This document shows, piece after piece, positions 38,526-46,766 of a stretch of DNA of 64,000 bases. Origin of the DNA: Streptomyces sp. XM4193. GTDB lineage: Bacteria > Actinomycetota > Actinomycetes > Streptomycetales > Streptomycetaceae. Location: contig NZ_JALLGK010000002.1 in the NCBI RefSeq assembly GCF_023072595.1, positions 124,001-188,000 of the forward strand, read 5' to 3'. Position 1 is the first letter of the stretch. Every line of letters begins with the position of its first letter. The notes beneath the pieces are model-generated. The model worked only from the letters and a program-made list of their open reading frames with translations, had not been told where the DNA came from and did no database searches. Position numbers and translations under genes: made by a program.

Positions 38526-39505
38526 CTCTCGTACTGAGCGGCTGCGGACACGCCCGCGGCGGCCTGTCCGTGCTGCGGGACTTCCACTGGGAGCTGCCGG
38601 ACGGCCTCACACTGCTGCTCGGTCCCGAAGGGGCGGGCAAGAGCACGCTGTTGGGGATCGCCGCCTCCGAGCTCACCCCCGACTCCGGCACCGTAGCCCT
38701 CGACGGCGAACCCGCAGGCAGCGCCTCCTACCGGCGCGCGGTCGGCTGGATGCCGGACGGCGTGATGCCGATGACCGGGCTGACCGCGCGCGAGTTCGTC
38801 GCCTATGTCGGCTGGCTCAAGGGCATGCGCCGCGGCAAGGCGTGGCGGGCCGCCGGGCGGGCGCTCGAACGCGTACGGCTCACCGAGCACGCGGGCAGCA
38901 GGACCAGCCGCCTGGCGCCCGACGGCCTCGCCCTCCTCGGCCTGGCCACCGGTCTGGTCCACGACGCCCGTGTGCTCCTGCTGGACGAACCGACCGCCGG
39001 ACTCCACCTCCACCACCGGGAGGTCTTCCAGGACGTGCTCCGCGAACTGGTCGACGAGGGCGAGCTGCGGGCGCTCCTGGCCACCGCCGACCCGGCCGCC
39101 CTGCCGGCTCTGGCGACCGACGGCGCCGCGGACACCGTGAACACCGTCGCCGTCCTGGACACCGACCAGGACGAGAGCGCGCCGCTGTACAGCGGTACCG
39201 CCGAGGACTTCCTCTCCCGGGCCCCCAAGGGGACCGCCCGGGGCCGGGCACCCGCCGCAGCCCTGGCCGCCGTACTGGGCACGGCGCCCGGCTCCGGACG
39301 GGACGGCGCACGCGACGGCGCACGCGACGGCGTACGCGACCCCGCGGCGGACGGCGGGCACGGCTCCGGACGTGACGCCGGGCGTGACGCCGGGCGCGAC
39401 GCCGGACGTGATGCCGGGCGCGGGGTCGGGCCGGACGGGCACGGTTCCGGCAGGGACGGCGCGGAGGAATCCGGGCCGGACGGGGCGGAGGGAACCGACC
39501 GATGA
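38522..39505 (+). CDS. ABC-type ATPase lacking Q-loop, signature and H-loop residues
   Basis: A 327-residue cytosolic P-loop protein. Walker A is intact (LLGPEGAGKSTLL, 33-45) and Walker B is intact (VLLLDEPTAGLHL, 151-163). The Q-loop place reads WMPDG (77-81) with no Gln; the LSGGQ place reads LAPDG (131-135); the H-loop place reads LLATADP with no His. The C-terminal 80 residues are Gly/Arg/Asp repeats from tandem DNA repeats. It overlaps both neighbours by 4 nt. It may bind and slowly hydrolyse ATP as a regulator rather than driving transport. Confidence 0.82.
   Translation: MTLVLSGCGHARGGLSVLRDFHWELPDGLTLLLGPEGAGKSTLLGIAASELTPDSGTVALDGEPAGSASYRRAVGWMPDGVMPMTGLTAREFVAYVGWLKGMRRGKAWRAAGRALERVRLTEHAGSRTSRLAPDGLALLGLATGLVHDARVLLLDEPTAGLHLHHREVFQDVLRELVDEGELRALLATADPAALPALATDGAADTVNTVAVLDTDQDESAPLYSGTAEDFLSRAPKGTARGRAPAAALAAVLGTAPGSGRDGARDGARDGVRDPAADGGHGSGRDAGRDAGRDAGRDAGRGVGPDGHGSGRDGAEESGPDGAEGTDR
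39298..39415. repeat. 12-bp tandem repeats encoding Gly-Arg-Asp-Ala runs
   Basis: Two blocks of 12-bp in-frame units, near 39298-39342 (RDGA-like) and four units at 39368-39415 (GRDA), encode the charged tail of the ATPase. Unit length is a multiple of three, so copy-number change leaves the frame intact. Confidence 0.85.
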
Positions 39506-39933
39506 ACGAAGCGAGTTGGGCGGCGGACGCCGCCGGGGTGATGCAACTGCCCTCGGGGCGGCTGGTGCGCGGTCGGGGGCTGCGCGACCCACTGCCGCCC
39601 GGCCCCCTGCCGGAGTTCGGGATCTACCTCCAGGGGCGACGCCCACCGGAGTTCGACTGGCCGGGGGAGTGGGTCCCGTGGCGCGACTTTCGACTGCCCA
39701 CGGACAAGCAGCGGTTCGCCGTCGTGCTCGCCGATCTGCTGGAGCGGTCCGCGCACCAGCGGGTGGAGATCGCCTGCGGCGGCGGCTTCGGCCGCACCGG
39801 CACGGCGCTGGCCTGCCTCGCCGTCCTCGACGGGGTGCCGGGCGACCGGGCGGTGGCGTACGTACGGCGTGAATACCGCCCGCGCGCCGTCGAGACCCCG
39901 TGGCAGCGCCGCTTCGTCACCCGCTTCGGCTGA
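39502..39933 (+). CDS. Protein-tyrosine-phosphatase-like protein
   Basis: A 143-residue small cysteine phosphatase-like protein. The P-loop is EIACGGGFGRTGTALACLAVL with Cys92 and Arg98 in CX5R-T order, and VPWRDFRLPTDKQ (Asp62) is placed like the general-acid loop. Members of this group are dual-specificity phosphatase-like; the target is unknown. ATG 39502 overlaps the ATPase stop by 4 nt (ATGA), so the three genes are one translational unit. A kinase or phosphorylated partner in the same unit was not found. Confidence 0.82.
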   Translation: MNEASWAADAAGVMQLPSGRLVRGRGLRDPLPPGPLPEFGIYLQGRRPPEFDWPGEWVPWRDFRLPTDKQRFAVVLADLLERSAHQRVEIACGGGFGRTGTALACLAVLDGVPGDRAVAYVRREYRPRAVETPWQRRFVTRFG

Positions 39934-39960
39934 CACCGGCGCCGGCCGCCGGCCCGTCGA

Positions 39961-40032
39961 CGTCTGCCTCCCGTCGACCGTCTGCCTCCCGTCGACCGTC
40001 TGCCTCCCGTCGGCAGCGGGCCTCCCGTCGAC
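39961..40032. repeat. 18-bp tandem repeats after the phosphatase gene
   Basis: Three 18-bp units cgtctgcctcccgtcgac (39961-39978, 39979-39996, and 39997-40014 with one change) and a fourth degenerate copy to 40032, followed by cgtcgac. They lie between the convergent stops of the phosphatase and alpha/beta hydrolase genes. There are no spacers, so this is not a CRISPR array. Confidence 0.85.
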
Positions 40033-40065
40033 CGTCGACCGACTCTCCGTGCTTCGGCGCGGCGG

Positions 40066-40890
40066 TCAACTCCCGCTCGGCGCAACCGAGTCGAGGAAGG
40101 ACAGCAGGGCGGCGTTGAAGGCGTCCGGCTGCTCCAGACCGGGCAGATGGCCCGCGCGTTCGATCACCGTCAGCGAGGCGCGGCGCAGCAGCTCGTGCAG
40201 GGCGCGGGCGTCCGCGACCGGGGTGTACCCGTCGTCGGCACCGACCACGACCAGGACCGGCACCTCCAGCGCGGCCAACCCCTCGCGGTAGTCGGGGCGT
40301 TCGGCCCGGCCGCGCAGAGCCGCTGCCGCCGCGCGGGGGTCCGTGCCGCGCATCATCCGCAGTACGTGGTCCGCCACCTCCGGCTGGTCCGTGACGTTGT
40401 ACGGCGCGATCATGCGGTCGATCACCTCCTGCGCGAAACCGTCCATCCCCTCGGCCAGCAGCCGGTCGGCCAGACGGTTGCGGAAGGCCTTGCCCTCCTG
40501 GGACTCGGCGACCGGCGAAGTGTCGGAGAGCACCAACGCCCGTACGCGGCCCGGGTGTCGGACGGCGAGGTCCATGGCGATCTGGCCGCCCATGGAGACG
40601 CCGCCCACCACCGCGTCCGACACCCCGAGCCGGTCCAGCAGCGCCACCAGATCGTCGGCGAAGTCCGAGAGGTGGGTGCGTTCCGCGCCGGCGGGCAGCG
40701 CGCTGCGCCCGTAGCCGCGCAGATCCGGCACGATCACCCGGTGTCCGGCGCCGGCGAGCGCACGGGCCTGGGGCTCCCAGAGCGTGTGGTCGAAGGGGTG
40801 TCCGTGCACGAGGAGCACCGGTGGGCCCTCGTGCGGCCCGTACTGCTCGTGGTGGAGAGTCGCACCGTTCACGCCGCATTCCGCTGCCAT
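40066..40890 (-). CDS. Alpha/beta hydrolase
   Basis: A 274-residue serine hydrolase. HGHPFDHTLWEPQARAL sets the oxyanion loop, the nucleophile elbow reads GGVSMGGQ (Ser near 97), the acid is in VVVGADDGYTP (near 215) and the His in IERAGHLPGLEQP (near 247). The most similar families are 3-oxoadipate enol-lactonase-like and other small esterases; the substrate is unknown. ATG 40890 is chosen over upstream candidates because similarity starts there. It converges on the phosphatase gene. Confidence 0.88.
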   Translation of the reverse strand: MAAECGVNGATLHHEQYGPHEGPPVLLVHGHPFDHTLWEPQARALAGAGHRVIVPDLRGYGRSALPAGAERTHLSDFADDLVALLDRLGVSDAVVGGVSMGGQIAMDLAVRHPGRVRALVLSDTSPVAESQEGKAFRNRLADRLLAEGMDGFAQEVIDRMIAPYNVTDQPEVADHVLRMMRGTDPRAAAAALRGRAERPDYREGLAALEVPVLVVVGADDGYTPVADARALHELLRRASLTVIERAGHLPGLEQPDAFNAALLSFLDSVAPSGS

Positions 40891-40969
40891 GCCCGCCAGC
40901 CTATGCGCCGCCCCGCGCCCGTGAACGTCGTTGTCGGCGGCGGGAGTCGGCCCTGTCCCGGCAGGGGCG

Positions 40970-41188
40970 TCAGCGACCGAGCGACTCGCTGCGCACGGCT
41001 GCGACGAACGCGGCGAAGGCGCCGGCGCTGAAGACGACAGCAGGCCCCGAGGGGCACTTGCTGTCCCGTACGGGGACCGAGCCGTACGGAAGCAGGCCGC
41101 GGCTGTACTCAACGCACTGACCGCCGCCGCCCCCGCTGTAACTGGACTTGACCCACGTCAGCCGCGACATGTCAGGGCGTGTGCTCAT
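40970..41188 (-). CDS. DUF397 protein (partner of XRE regulator)
   Basis: A 72-residue DUF397 protein with the family blocks WVKSSYSGGGGGQCVEYS, VPVRDSKCPSGPAVVFSAGAFAAFVAAVR. In Streptomyces DUF397 proteins commonly pair with an adjacent XRE regulator such as WhiJ and influence development. Its ATG overlaps the stop of the XRE gene (ATGA), so the pair is coupled. Confidence 0.92.
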   Translation of the reverse strand: MSTRPDMSRLTWVKSSYSGGGGGQCVEYSRGLLPYGSVPVRDSKCPSGPAVVFSAGAFAAFVAAVRSESLGR

Positions 41189-42003
41189 CGGGTGAAGTCT
41201 CCCATCACGGAACGGAGCATCGTCACCGAATCCTGCGGCGAGAGAGCGTCGGCGCGCAAGCGCTCGAACTGCTCCGTCGCCGCCCGGACTCTGCTCGGTG
41301 CGTCGATCAGACGGCCCATGTTCTGCGCTTCCGTGTAGAGAGCAGGCGCGTCCTCGTCGAACCGCAGCAGGGTGAACGATTCCGAAGCAGGCGGCGCACC
41401 GGTTCGGAACGGCAGCACCTGCAACGTGACGTGAGGACCGCCGGCACGCATCAGGAGGTGCTCGATCTGGTCGCGCATCACTTCAGGGCTGCCGACCATC
41501 CGCCGCAAACAGGATTCGTCAAGCACGACCCAGAGCAGGGGCGGGTCACTCTGCTCGATCACAGCTCTGCGTTCGAGTCGGCTTTTCACGCGCGTCCTTG
41601 TTTGTTCCGACGTGTCTCTCGGGTTCGAGGCCCGGAACAGAGCCTGCGCGTAGTCGGGAGTCTGGAGCATGCCCAATACGAGGAACGAACTGAAGTCGAG
41701 GATCTCCCTGGCCCGTTCTTCCAGCTTGAGATAGGGGACGAACCACTCCGGGTGTCCGTGCTGACTCACGCGGCGCCGCAGTCGGGCGAAGTAGCCAGGG
41801 GTGTTGAAGAAGACGTCGCAATTCTGTGCGAACAAATCGGAAGGGAGCTGCTGACCGTTCTCGACCTTGCTCACATACGGCGCCTTGTATGTCGTGGCCT
41901 CGGCCAATGCTGCCTGAGTCGCTCCGTGGTGCTCTCTTGCGAGACGCACTTCCCTGCCGAAGTACTGGAGACCGTCGGACGGTTCAGGGGCGGTTCGGGC
42001 CAC
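41185..42003 (-). CDS. XRE-family regulator with DUF5753
   Basis: A 272-residue WhiJ-type regulator. The helix-turn-helix lies near residues 15-65 (YFGREVRLAREHHGATQAALAEATTYKAPYVSKVENGQQLP) and the DUF5753 domain covers about 90-265 (PYLKLEERAREILDFSS, LLWVVLDESCLRRMVGS, VTLQVLPFRTG). GTG 42003 lies 7 nt after GAGGG; a longer frame upstream has no family similarity. It pairs with the downstream DUF397 gene. Confidence 0.92.
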   Translation of the reverse strand: MARTAPEPSDGLQYFGREVRLAREHHGATQAALAEATTYKAPYVSKVENGQQLPSDLFAQNCDVFFNTPGYFARLRRRVSQHGHPEWFVPYLKLEERAREILDFSSFLVLGMLQTPDYAQALFRASNPRDTSEQTRTRVKSRLERRAVIEQSDPPLLWVVLDESCLRRMVGSPEVMRDQIEHLLMRAGGPHVTLQVLPFRTGAPPASESFTLLRFDEDAPALYTEAQNMGRLIDAPSRVRAATEQFERLRADALSPQDSVTMLRSVMGDFTR

Positions 42004-42259
42004 CGGCAAACCCTCAGCTTTCCAGATGGGTTGGAAACACCATCGCTGTAGCGAGAGTACGTCGACTCGAAGCATGGTGGGAACACACGGTGACTCAGGT
42101 GCGACAGAGAGGCACCTCGATGCCCGCTCCCGGTAGGGAAACACCTTGCCGGGATTACCCCCAACCGGGAGCGGGTCCACCCGATCCTTGGAGGGAGCAG
42201 GCAATGCCAGTACAGCAGACGCGCCCCGCGCGGGCACAGACCACAGAGGGGTGGCAGCG

Positions 42260-42658
42260 GTGTTCAAACTTGTGAACGGCCGCCCGGTGGAAGGTCGTTG
42301 TGATCCCGTACCCCTCGGCAGCGTCGCCTTCCCGCCGTGCCGGTGCGGGAGGGCCGTCTGCCCGGACGCGGACGGCGGTGCGGTGGCTGGGCGGCAGTCC
42401 GCCACCGCACAGGGAGAGCGGGACCGTCGCACGGCGCCCGTGGCGCTGAGTCGACTCCGACACCGCATCGAGCATGTCGAAGAGGGCGGGGTCACCGCGG
42501 AGTTGACGTGCCGCACGGTGGGCTGCGGAGCGGCATCCGGCCCGCTCGGCGACCCCGGAGCCGCGCAACTGTGGGCGCTGCGGCACGCGGCACGCGCCGG
42601 ACACCGGCTCTTCGCCCGCCGGTACGAGGATCACGTGTACGTGGCCCGCATCGAGTAG
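42260..42658 (+). CDS. Small cysteine-containing protein, DUF7848-like C-terminus
   Basis: A 132-residue protein from GTG 42260, 9 nt after GAGGGG. The N-terminus has PPCRCGRAVCPDADGG, and the last 70 residues, SRLRHRIEHVEEGG to WALRHAARAGHRLFARRYEDH with CRTVGCGAASGP in the middle, resemble the small DUF7848-type domain encoded beside XRE/DUF397 genes in many Streptomyces. It is divergent from the XRE gene over 256 nt. A start at GTG 42440 would give only that domain (72 residues). Function is unknown; the cysteine pairs suggest metal binding. Confidence 0.65.
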   Translation: MFKLVNGRPVEGRCDPVPLGSVAFPPCRCGRAVCPDADGGAVAGRQSATAQGERDRRTAPVALSRLRHRIEHVEEGGVTAELTCRTVGCGAASGPLGDPGAAQLWALRHAARAGHRLFARRYEDHVYVARIE

Positions 42659-42767
42659 CCCCCCGGGGAGTGCCCGACCCGGCCCGCCGCCGGACGTACC
42701 TGTTCGTCCGCGGCGGGTCGTGCCCCACCGGGCCGTCGGCGGCGCACACCGCTGCGATCCGTGCGAA

Positions 42768-44084
42768 TCAGCGGCGGAGGGCGTGGCGTTGGAGTGCTTC
42801 CAGCGGTCCGTGGTCGTGGCGGCGGAGCCAGAGCACGGCGAAGGCGACCAGTACCAGGCAGACGGCGGCCCACAGGCCCATCACCCACCAGGGGCCGCTG
42901 TCGGCGAACCGGGCGGCCAGACCCGCGCCGAAGCCGTACGCGAGCAGGGCGCAGAGCACGTTCTGCAGCACGTAGCAGCTCAGCGCGGTACGGCCGACCG
43001 CCGTCAGTCCGGCGGTCAACGGGCCGGGCCTGCGGGTGCGTTCGACGAGGATGCCGATCAGGCCGAGGTAGCCGACGGCCACCAGCGGCGCGGTGACGTA
43101 GCGGTTGACGAGGACGAGGTCGGTGCCGCACGCCGCGGCGAGGGCCGACAGCGGGACGCCGAGTCCCAGTCCCCAGGCGGTCATTCGGGTGCGCAGCCGT
43201 CGGCCGGTCCCGTCGGACCCGAACGCGCCCGCGCGGTGCAGACGCACTCCGAGCAGGAAGAGGAAGAGCAGCAGACCGAAGGAGAGCAGGGGCTCGGCGC
43301 GCAGGGCGAGGGCGTTCTCCAGCCGGAAGAGGACCTGGTCGAGGTAGCTGCCGTGGGCGTAGAGGTCGACGACCTCGGAGGAGGTCGAGCTGTCGGAGCC
43401 CGCGGAGTCCTCGCTCGTCACCAGCGCGGCGGTGAGGAGCGTCATCAGCAGCAGGTGGAGACCGGCCGCCCAGCGCTGCAGGCGGCGACGGCTGCGTTCG
43501 CCGCGGGTCAGCAACCAGGCGACCAGCAGGGAGACCACCGCGTACCCCATCAGCACGTCCCAGGCGAAGACGAGGACGAAGTGCACCGTGCCCTCGGCGA
43601 AGAGGAAGAGCGCCCGCAGCCGGTAGCGCCCGGGCCACGGCCTGCCGTGCCGGACGGCCGAGTCGTACTGGATGGCGAGCCCGACCCCGAAGAGGACGGT
43701 CAGCATCGCCAACCCCTTGCCGTTGGCCAGGAGTTGGAAGACGGTCGAGACGGTCTCGGCGAGGCTGCCCCAGCGCTGCTCGCCCACCTCGCCCGTCAGC
43801 ACTCCCCACTCGCCGCCCGGGGTGGTGAAGATCCAGACATTGGTCATCAGGGTGCCGAGGATGGCGACGCCGCGCAGTACGTCCAGCATCGCGATCCGCC
43901 GCCCGGAGCCGGGCGCTGCCGAGCCGGGCGTCCCGGAGCCGGGCGCTGCCGAGCCGGGGGCTTTCGGGTCGGGACGGTCCACGGCCGACGCGTCGTCGGC
44001 GTCGTCGGCGTCGGCGCCGTTCGACGCGTCGACGGCGGTGGGGCCCGTGGCTCGCCGGTCTGCGTCGGCGGGGGAGTCGGTCAT
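42768..44084 (-). CDS. DUF418 membrane protein
   Basis: A 438-residue integral membrane protein of the DUF418 type. The first 60 residues are a hydrophilic Asp/Ala/Pro-Gly-Ser linker (KAPGSAAPGSGTPGSAAPGS). The membrane part begins RIAMLDVLRGVAILGTLMTN and includes LFGVGLAIQYD, FVLVFAWDVLMGYAVVSLLV and VGRTALSCYVLQNVLCALLAYGFG, the family signature; ten or so segments. DUF418 proteins are related to acyltransferase-like membrane proteins but have no proven role. ATG 44084 follows GGAGG. Confidence 0.9.
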   Translation of the reverse strand: MTDSPADADRRATGPTAVDASNGADADDADDASAVDRPDPKAPGSAAPGSGTPGSAAPGSGRRIAMLDVLRGVAILGTLMTNVWIFTTPGGEWGVLTGEVGEQRWGSLAETVSTVFQLLANGKGLAMLTVLFGVGLAIQYDSAVRHGRPWPGRYRLRALFLFAEGTVHFVLVFAWDVLMGYAVVSLLVAWLLTRGERSRRRLQRWAAGLHLLLMTLLTAALVTSEDSAGSDSSTSSEVVDLYAHGSYLDQVLFRLENALALRAEPLLSFGLLLFLFLLGVRLHRAGAFGSDGTGRRLRTRMTAWGLGLGVPLSALAAACGTDLVLVNRYVTAPLVAVGYLGLIGILVERTRRPGPLTAGLTAVGRTALSCYVLQNVLCALLAYGFGAGLAARFADSGPWWVMGLWAAVCLVLVAFAVLWLRRHDHGPLEALQRHALRR

Positions 44085-44212
44085 GCGTCCATCCTCCGGC
44101 GGCCCTCGGCGATGTACGTCCTGAGCTGCGACGACTTCGACGTACGACGAAAGATGCAGCGCGGCGTTGGAGGTCGGCACCGCAGGAGGACGGCGCCGAC
44201 CCTCCGGTGCCG

Positions 44213-46324
44213 TCAGTGCTTCTCCGGGCCGGTGGGGTGCAAGTGGCCGGTGAGGAAGGAGAGTTGGAGGCGCAGCAGGTCCGCGGCCAGCTCCGGGGTG
44301 CCCGGATGGTGCGCGGTGTCGGGCAGCAGATGCACGGTGTGCGGGCGGCCCGCGGCCTGGAGCGCGGCGGAGAGCCGCAGGGTGTGCACCGGCAGGACGT
44401 TGTCGTCGGCCAGCCCGTGGATCAGCATCAGCGGTCGGACGAGCCGGTGGGCGTGCGGGATCAGATCGCTGCGGGCGTATCCCTCGGGGTGCAGCGCGGG
44501 GTGGCCGAGATGGCGCTCGTTCCAGTACGTGTCGTACAGCCGGTGGTCGGTGGGCGGCGCGCCCGCGACGGCGACGTGGAAGGTCTCGGGGTGGTGCAGC
44601 ACCGCCCCCGCAGCGAGATAGCCGCCGAAGGACCAGCCGTAGATCCCCACCCGGCCCAGGTCGAGCGTGTCCGGGAGCAGTTCGGCGGCGGCGTGCAGCG
44701 CGTCGATCTGGTCCTCCAGCACGGGCGTCAGCCGGTCGCCGTGGATGGCGCGCAGCCACCGCAGTCCGCGCCCGGGAGTGCCGCGGCCGTCGACACTGAG
44801 AACGGCGAAACCGTGCTCCGCGTACCACTGGCACACCGCGGGTCCGCGGTCGCCGGTCGCGTGCGTGACGATCTGCATGCCCGGCCCGCCGTACGGGGCG
44901 AGCAGCACCGGCAGCGGTCCGGTGCCGGGCCTGTATTGGGCGGGGAGGTGCAGCCGCGCACGCAGAGCGCGGCGGCCGAGGGTGAGCATCCGGGGGCTCG
45001 CGGCCATCGGGATGTCGGCGGCCACCGACCGCAGTGCCGACGCGGGACGGTGTCGGCGGTGGACGGCGACGACGGGGCCGCGGTCGGTGAGGCTGTCCAG
45101 GACGTGGGTCCGGCCGCCGACCGTTCCGAAGTGGACACCCGGCTCCCGGCTGAGCCGGACCGGCGCCGCGTGCGGACCCGCGGCGGTGTCCAGGGACCAG
45201 ACGTGGGTCGAGGTCGGCTCGGCCGGGTCGGTGGCGCTGAACAGCACCCGTTCCCCGATGGTGCCGAGGAACTCGCGCACATGGAGGTCCGACGGTCCCT
45301 GCGATTCGCCGACCCGCAGGGTCGTCACATCGCCGCGGACCGCCTGGAACACCGGTGTGCCGGAGGCGGTGCGGCCCGGCAGGCCCGGCACCGGCTCGAC
45401 CCAGTACGGATCGCTCACCCGGTCCAGCACCGTGCAGGCGCCGCTCTCCGGGTCGACGCGCAGCAGCCACAGGGTCTGCTGATCCCGCGACTGCACCACG
45501 ACCAGCGGTGCCTCGCCCGACCAGTCCACGTTCACCAGGTACTCCAGGGCGCGGCCCCAGGAACCCTCGGGCGCCTCCCCGGCCGGCACCTCGGCGGGCA
45601 GGGCCACCGGCACCCGGCCGCCGTCCAGATCCCAAAGGTCCAGTGTGGTCAGGGAGTTGGCCGTACCGGTGGCCGGATAGGGCAGCACGCGCGGCGGCCG
45701 TCCGGGGTGGGTCGGGTCGTGCAGGTGGTGGCGGGCGACCGGGGTGAGGTCCACCCGGGCGACCAGCAGCGCGCGGCCGTCGGGCGCCCACCAGTACGCG
45801 CGCTGCCGGCCGATGGACTCGTGCGCGGTGTGGTCGGTGTGGCCGTACGTGACCTGTGGGTCCGGGCAGTCGGCGAGCGCTCGGTCGCCGGTCCCGTCGC
45901 AGGCGGTCAGGCGGAGCCCGCCGGCGGACAGGTACGCCACCAGGTCGCCGTCGGGGGACGGCACCGGGTCGTGCACCGCCACACCCACAGGTGTGGGCAG
46001 TCTGCGCGGCGGCTCACCGTCGCCGAGCCGGAACGTCCACAGGGTGTCGCCCGCGCTGAACGCGACCCGTTCCACCGCGCGGTCGGTCGCGTAGCTGCCC
46101 ACCTCCGGTGCGGTGAGCGCCCGTTCGCCGCCGTCGGGGTGCTGGCACCACAGGGCGGTGCGCGGATCGGTGGGGCCGGCGGAGCGCAGATAGAGCACCC
46201 GGTCGCCGTCGGGCGAGACGGTGACCGAGCGCGGCGCGCCCAGCGAGAAGCGCCGGGTGCGGCCGAACAGATCGGGAAACACGGTGAGTTCCGAGGACGC
46301 GGAGGGTTCGGACGGTTCGGGCAC
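44213..46324 (-). CDS. Dipeptidyl-peptidase IV-like S9 serine peptidase
   Basis: A 703-residue prolyl-oligopeptidase-family enzyme. The first 440 residues form an eight-bladed propeller of the DPP-IV type (VTVSPDGDRVLYLR, PVPSPDGDLVAYLS, YWWAPDGRALLVAR). The C-terminal hydrolase has VLLAPYGGPGMQIV, the nucleophile GWSFGGYLAA near 555, Asp in HGLADDNVLP near 640 and His in LLPDTAHHPGTPE near 680. There is no signal peptide, so it is cytosolic. GTG 46324 is preceded by CAGGAG at 9 nt. It probably releases dipeptides from short peptides. The DUF418 gene follows after 128 nt. Confidence 0.93.
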   Translation of the reverse strand: MPEPSEPSASSELTVFPDLFGRTRRFSLGAPRSVTVSPDGDRVLYLRSAGPTDPRTALWCQHPDGGERALTAPEVGSYATDRAVERVAFSAGDTLWTFRLGDGEPPRRLPTPVGVAVHDPVPSPDGDLVAYLSAGGLRLTACDGTGDRALADCPDPQVTYGHTDHTAHESIGRQRAYWWAPDGRALLVARVDLTPVARHHLHDPTHPGRPPRVLPYPATGTANSLTTLDLWDLDGGRVPVALPAEVPAGEAPEGSWGRALEYLVNVDWSGEAPLVVVQSRDQQTLWLLRVDPESGACTVLDRVSDPYWVEPVPGLPGRTASGTPVFQAVRGDVTTLRVGESQGPSDLHVREFLGTIGERVLFSATDPAEPTSTHVWSLDTAAGPHAAPVRLSREPGVHFGTVGGRTHVLDSLTDRGPVVAVHRRHRPASALRSVAADIPMAASPRMLTLGRRALRARLHLPAQYRPGTGPLPVLLAPYGGPGMQIVTHATGDRGPAVCQWYAEHGFAVLSVDGRGTPGRGLRWLRAIHGDRLTPVLEDQIDALHAAAELLPDTLDLGRVGIYGWSFGGYLAAGAVLHHPETFHVAVAGAPPTDHRLYDTYWNERHLGHPALHPEGYARSDLIPHAHRLVRPLMLIHGLADDNVLPVHTLRLSAALQAAGRPHTVHLLPDTAHHPGTPELAADLLRLQLSFLTGHLHPTGPEKH

Positions 46325-46766
46325 GGGCCGGCTCCTGACGGGTGGCGATGGGTGCGTGGGCAACGGGTACGGGGGCGATCGTGCGCAATGCGGGTCGAGC
46401 GGGAGGGAGCAGGGGCGGACGGACGAGAGGGCGGACGGGACGAGAGGTGCGGGGCACGGGCGCGGGGTGCGGGGTCCTCGTGCCGCCGGGGTGCTTTCGC
46501 CACCGGCGGGCGTGAACGGCGGCGGCTGCTCCGAACACGACAAAAGGCTCCAGAACATGTCGTCTGGAGCCCGGAACCCGCGTACGCCGGCGGGAGGTGG
46601 AGCGATACCGCTGCGGCATTCTCTCACGCGCGACCGCCCGCCGCCGAGGCTTCGACGGAGCTCGCGCCGGAGCGGGTGCCGGTACGGAGGCGGTGCCGGT
46701 ACGTAGGCGGGTGCCGGCTCGGAGGCGGTGCCAGCCACGGGCGAGGCGGGGGCGCTCAGGAGGGGC
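46325..46766. other. Intergenic region between DUF1266 and S9 peptidase genes
   Basis: Both flanking genes run leftward. The right half holds the terminator of the DUF1266 gene; the left half must hold the peptidase promoter, but no clear -10/-35 pair is visible. No coding frame here is convincing. Confidence 0.4.
46541..46571 (-). terminator. Rho-independent terminator with U-tract
   Basis: On the minus strand a 9-bp stem GGCTCCAGA/TCTGGAGCC (46571-46563 with 46554-46546) and 8-nt loop is followed directly by TTTTG. A U-tract of this type is unusual in high-GC actinobacteria. It lies 200 nt beyond the DUF1266 gene. Confidence 0.82.

Noticed and set aside
39961-40032. CRISPR-like array
   Set aside because: The 18-bp units abut directly without spacers and no cas gene is present.
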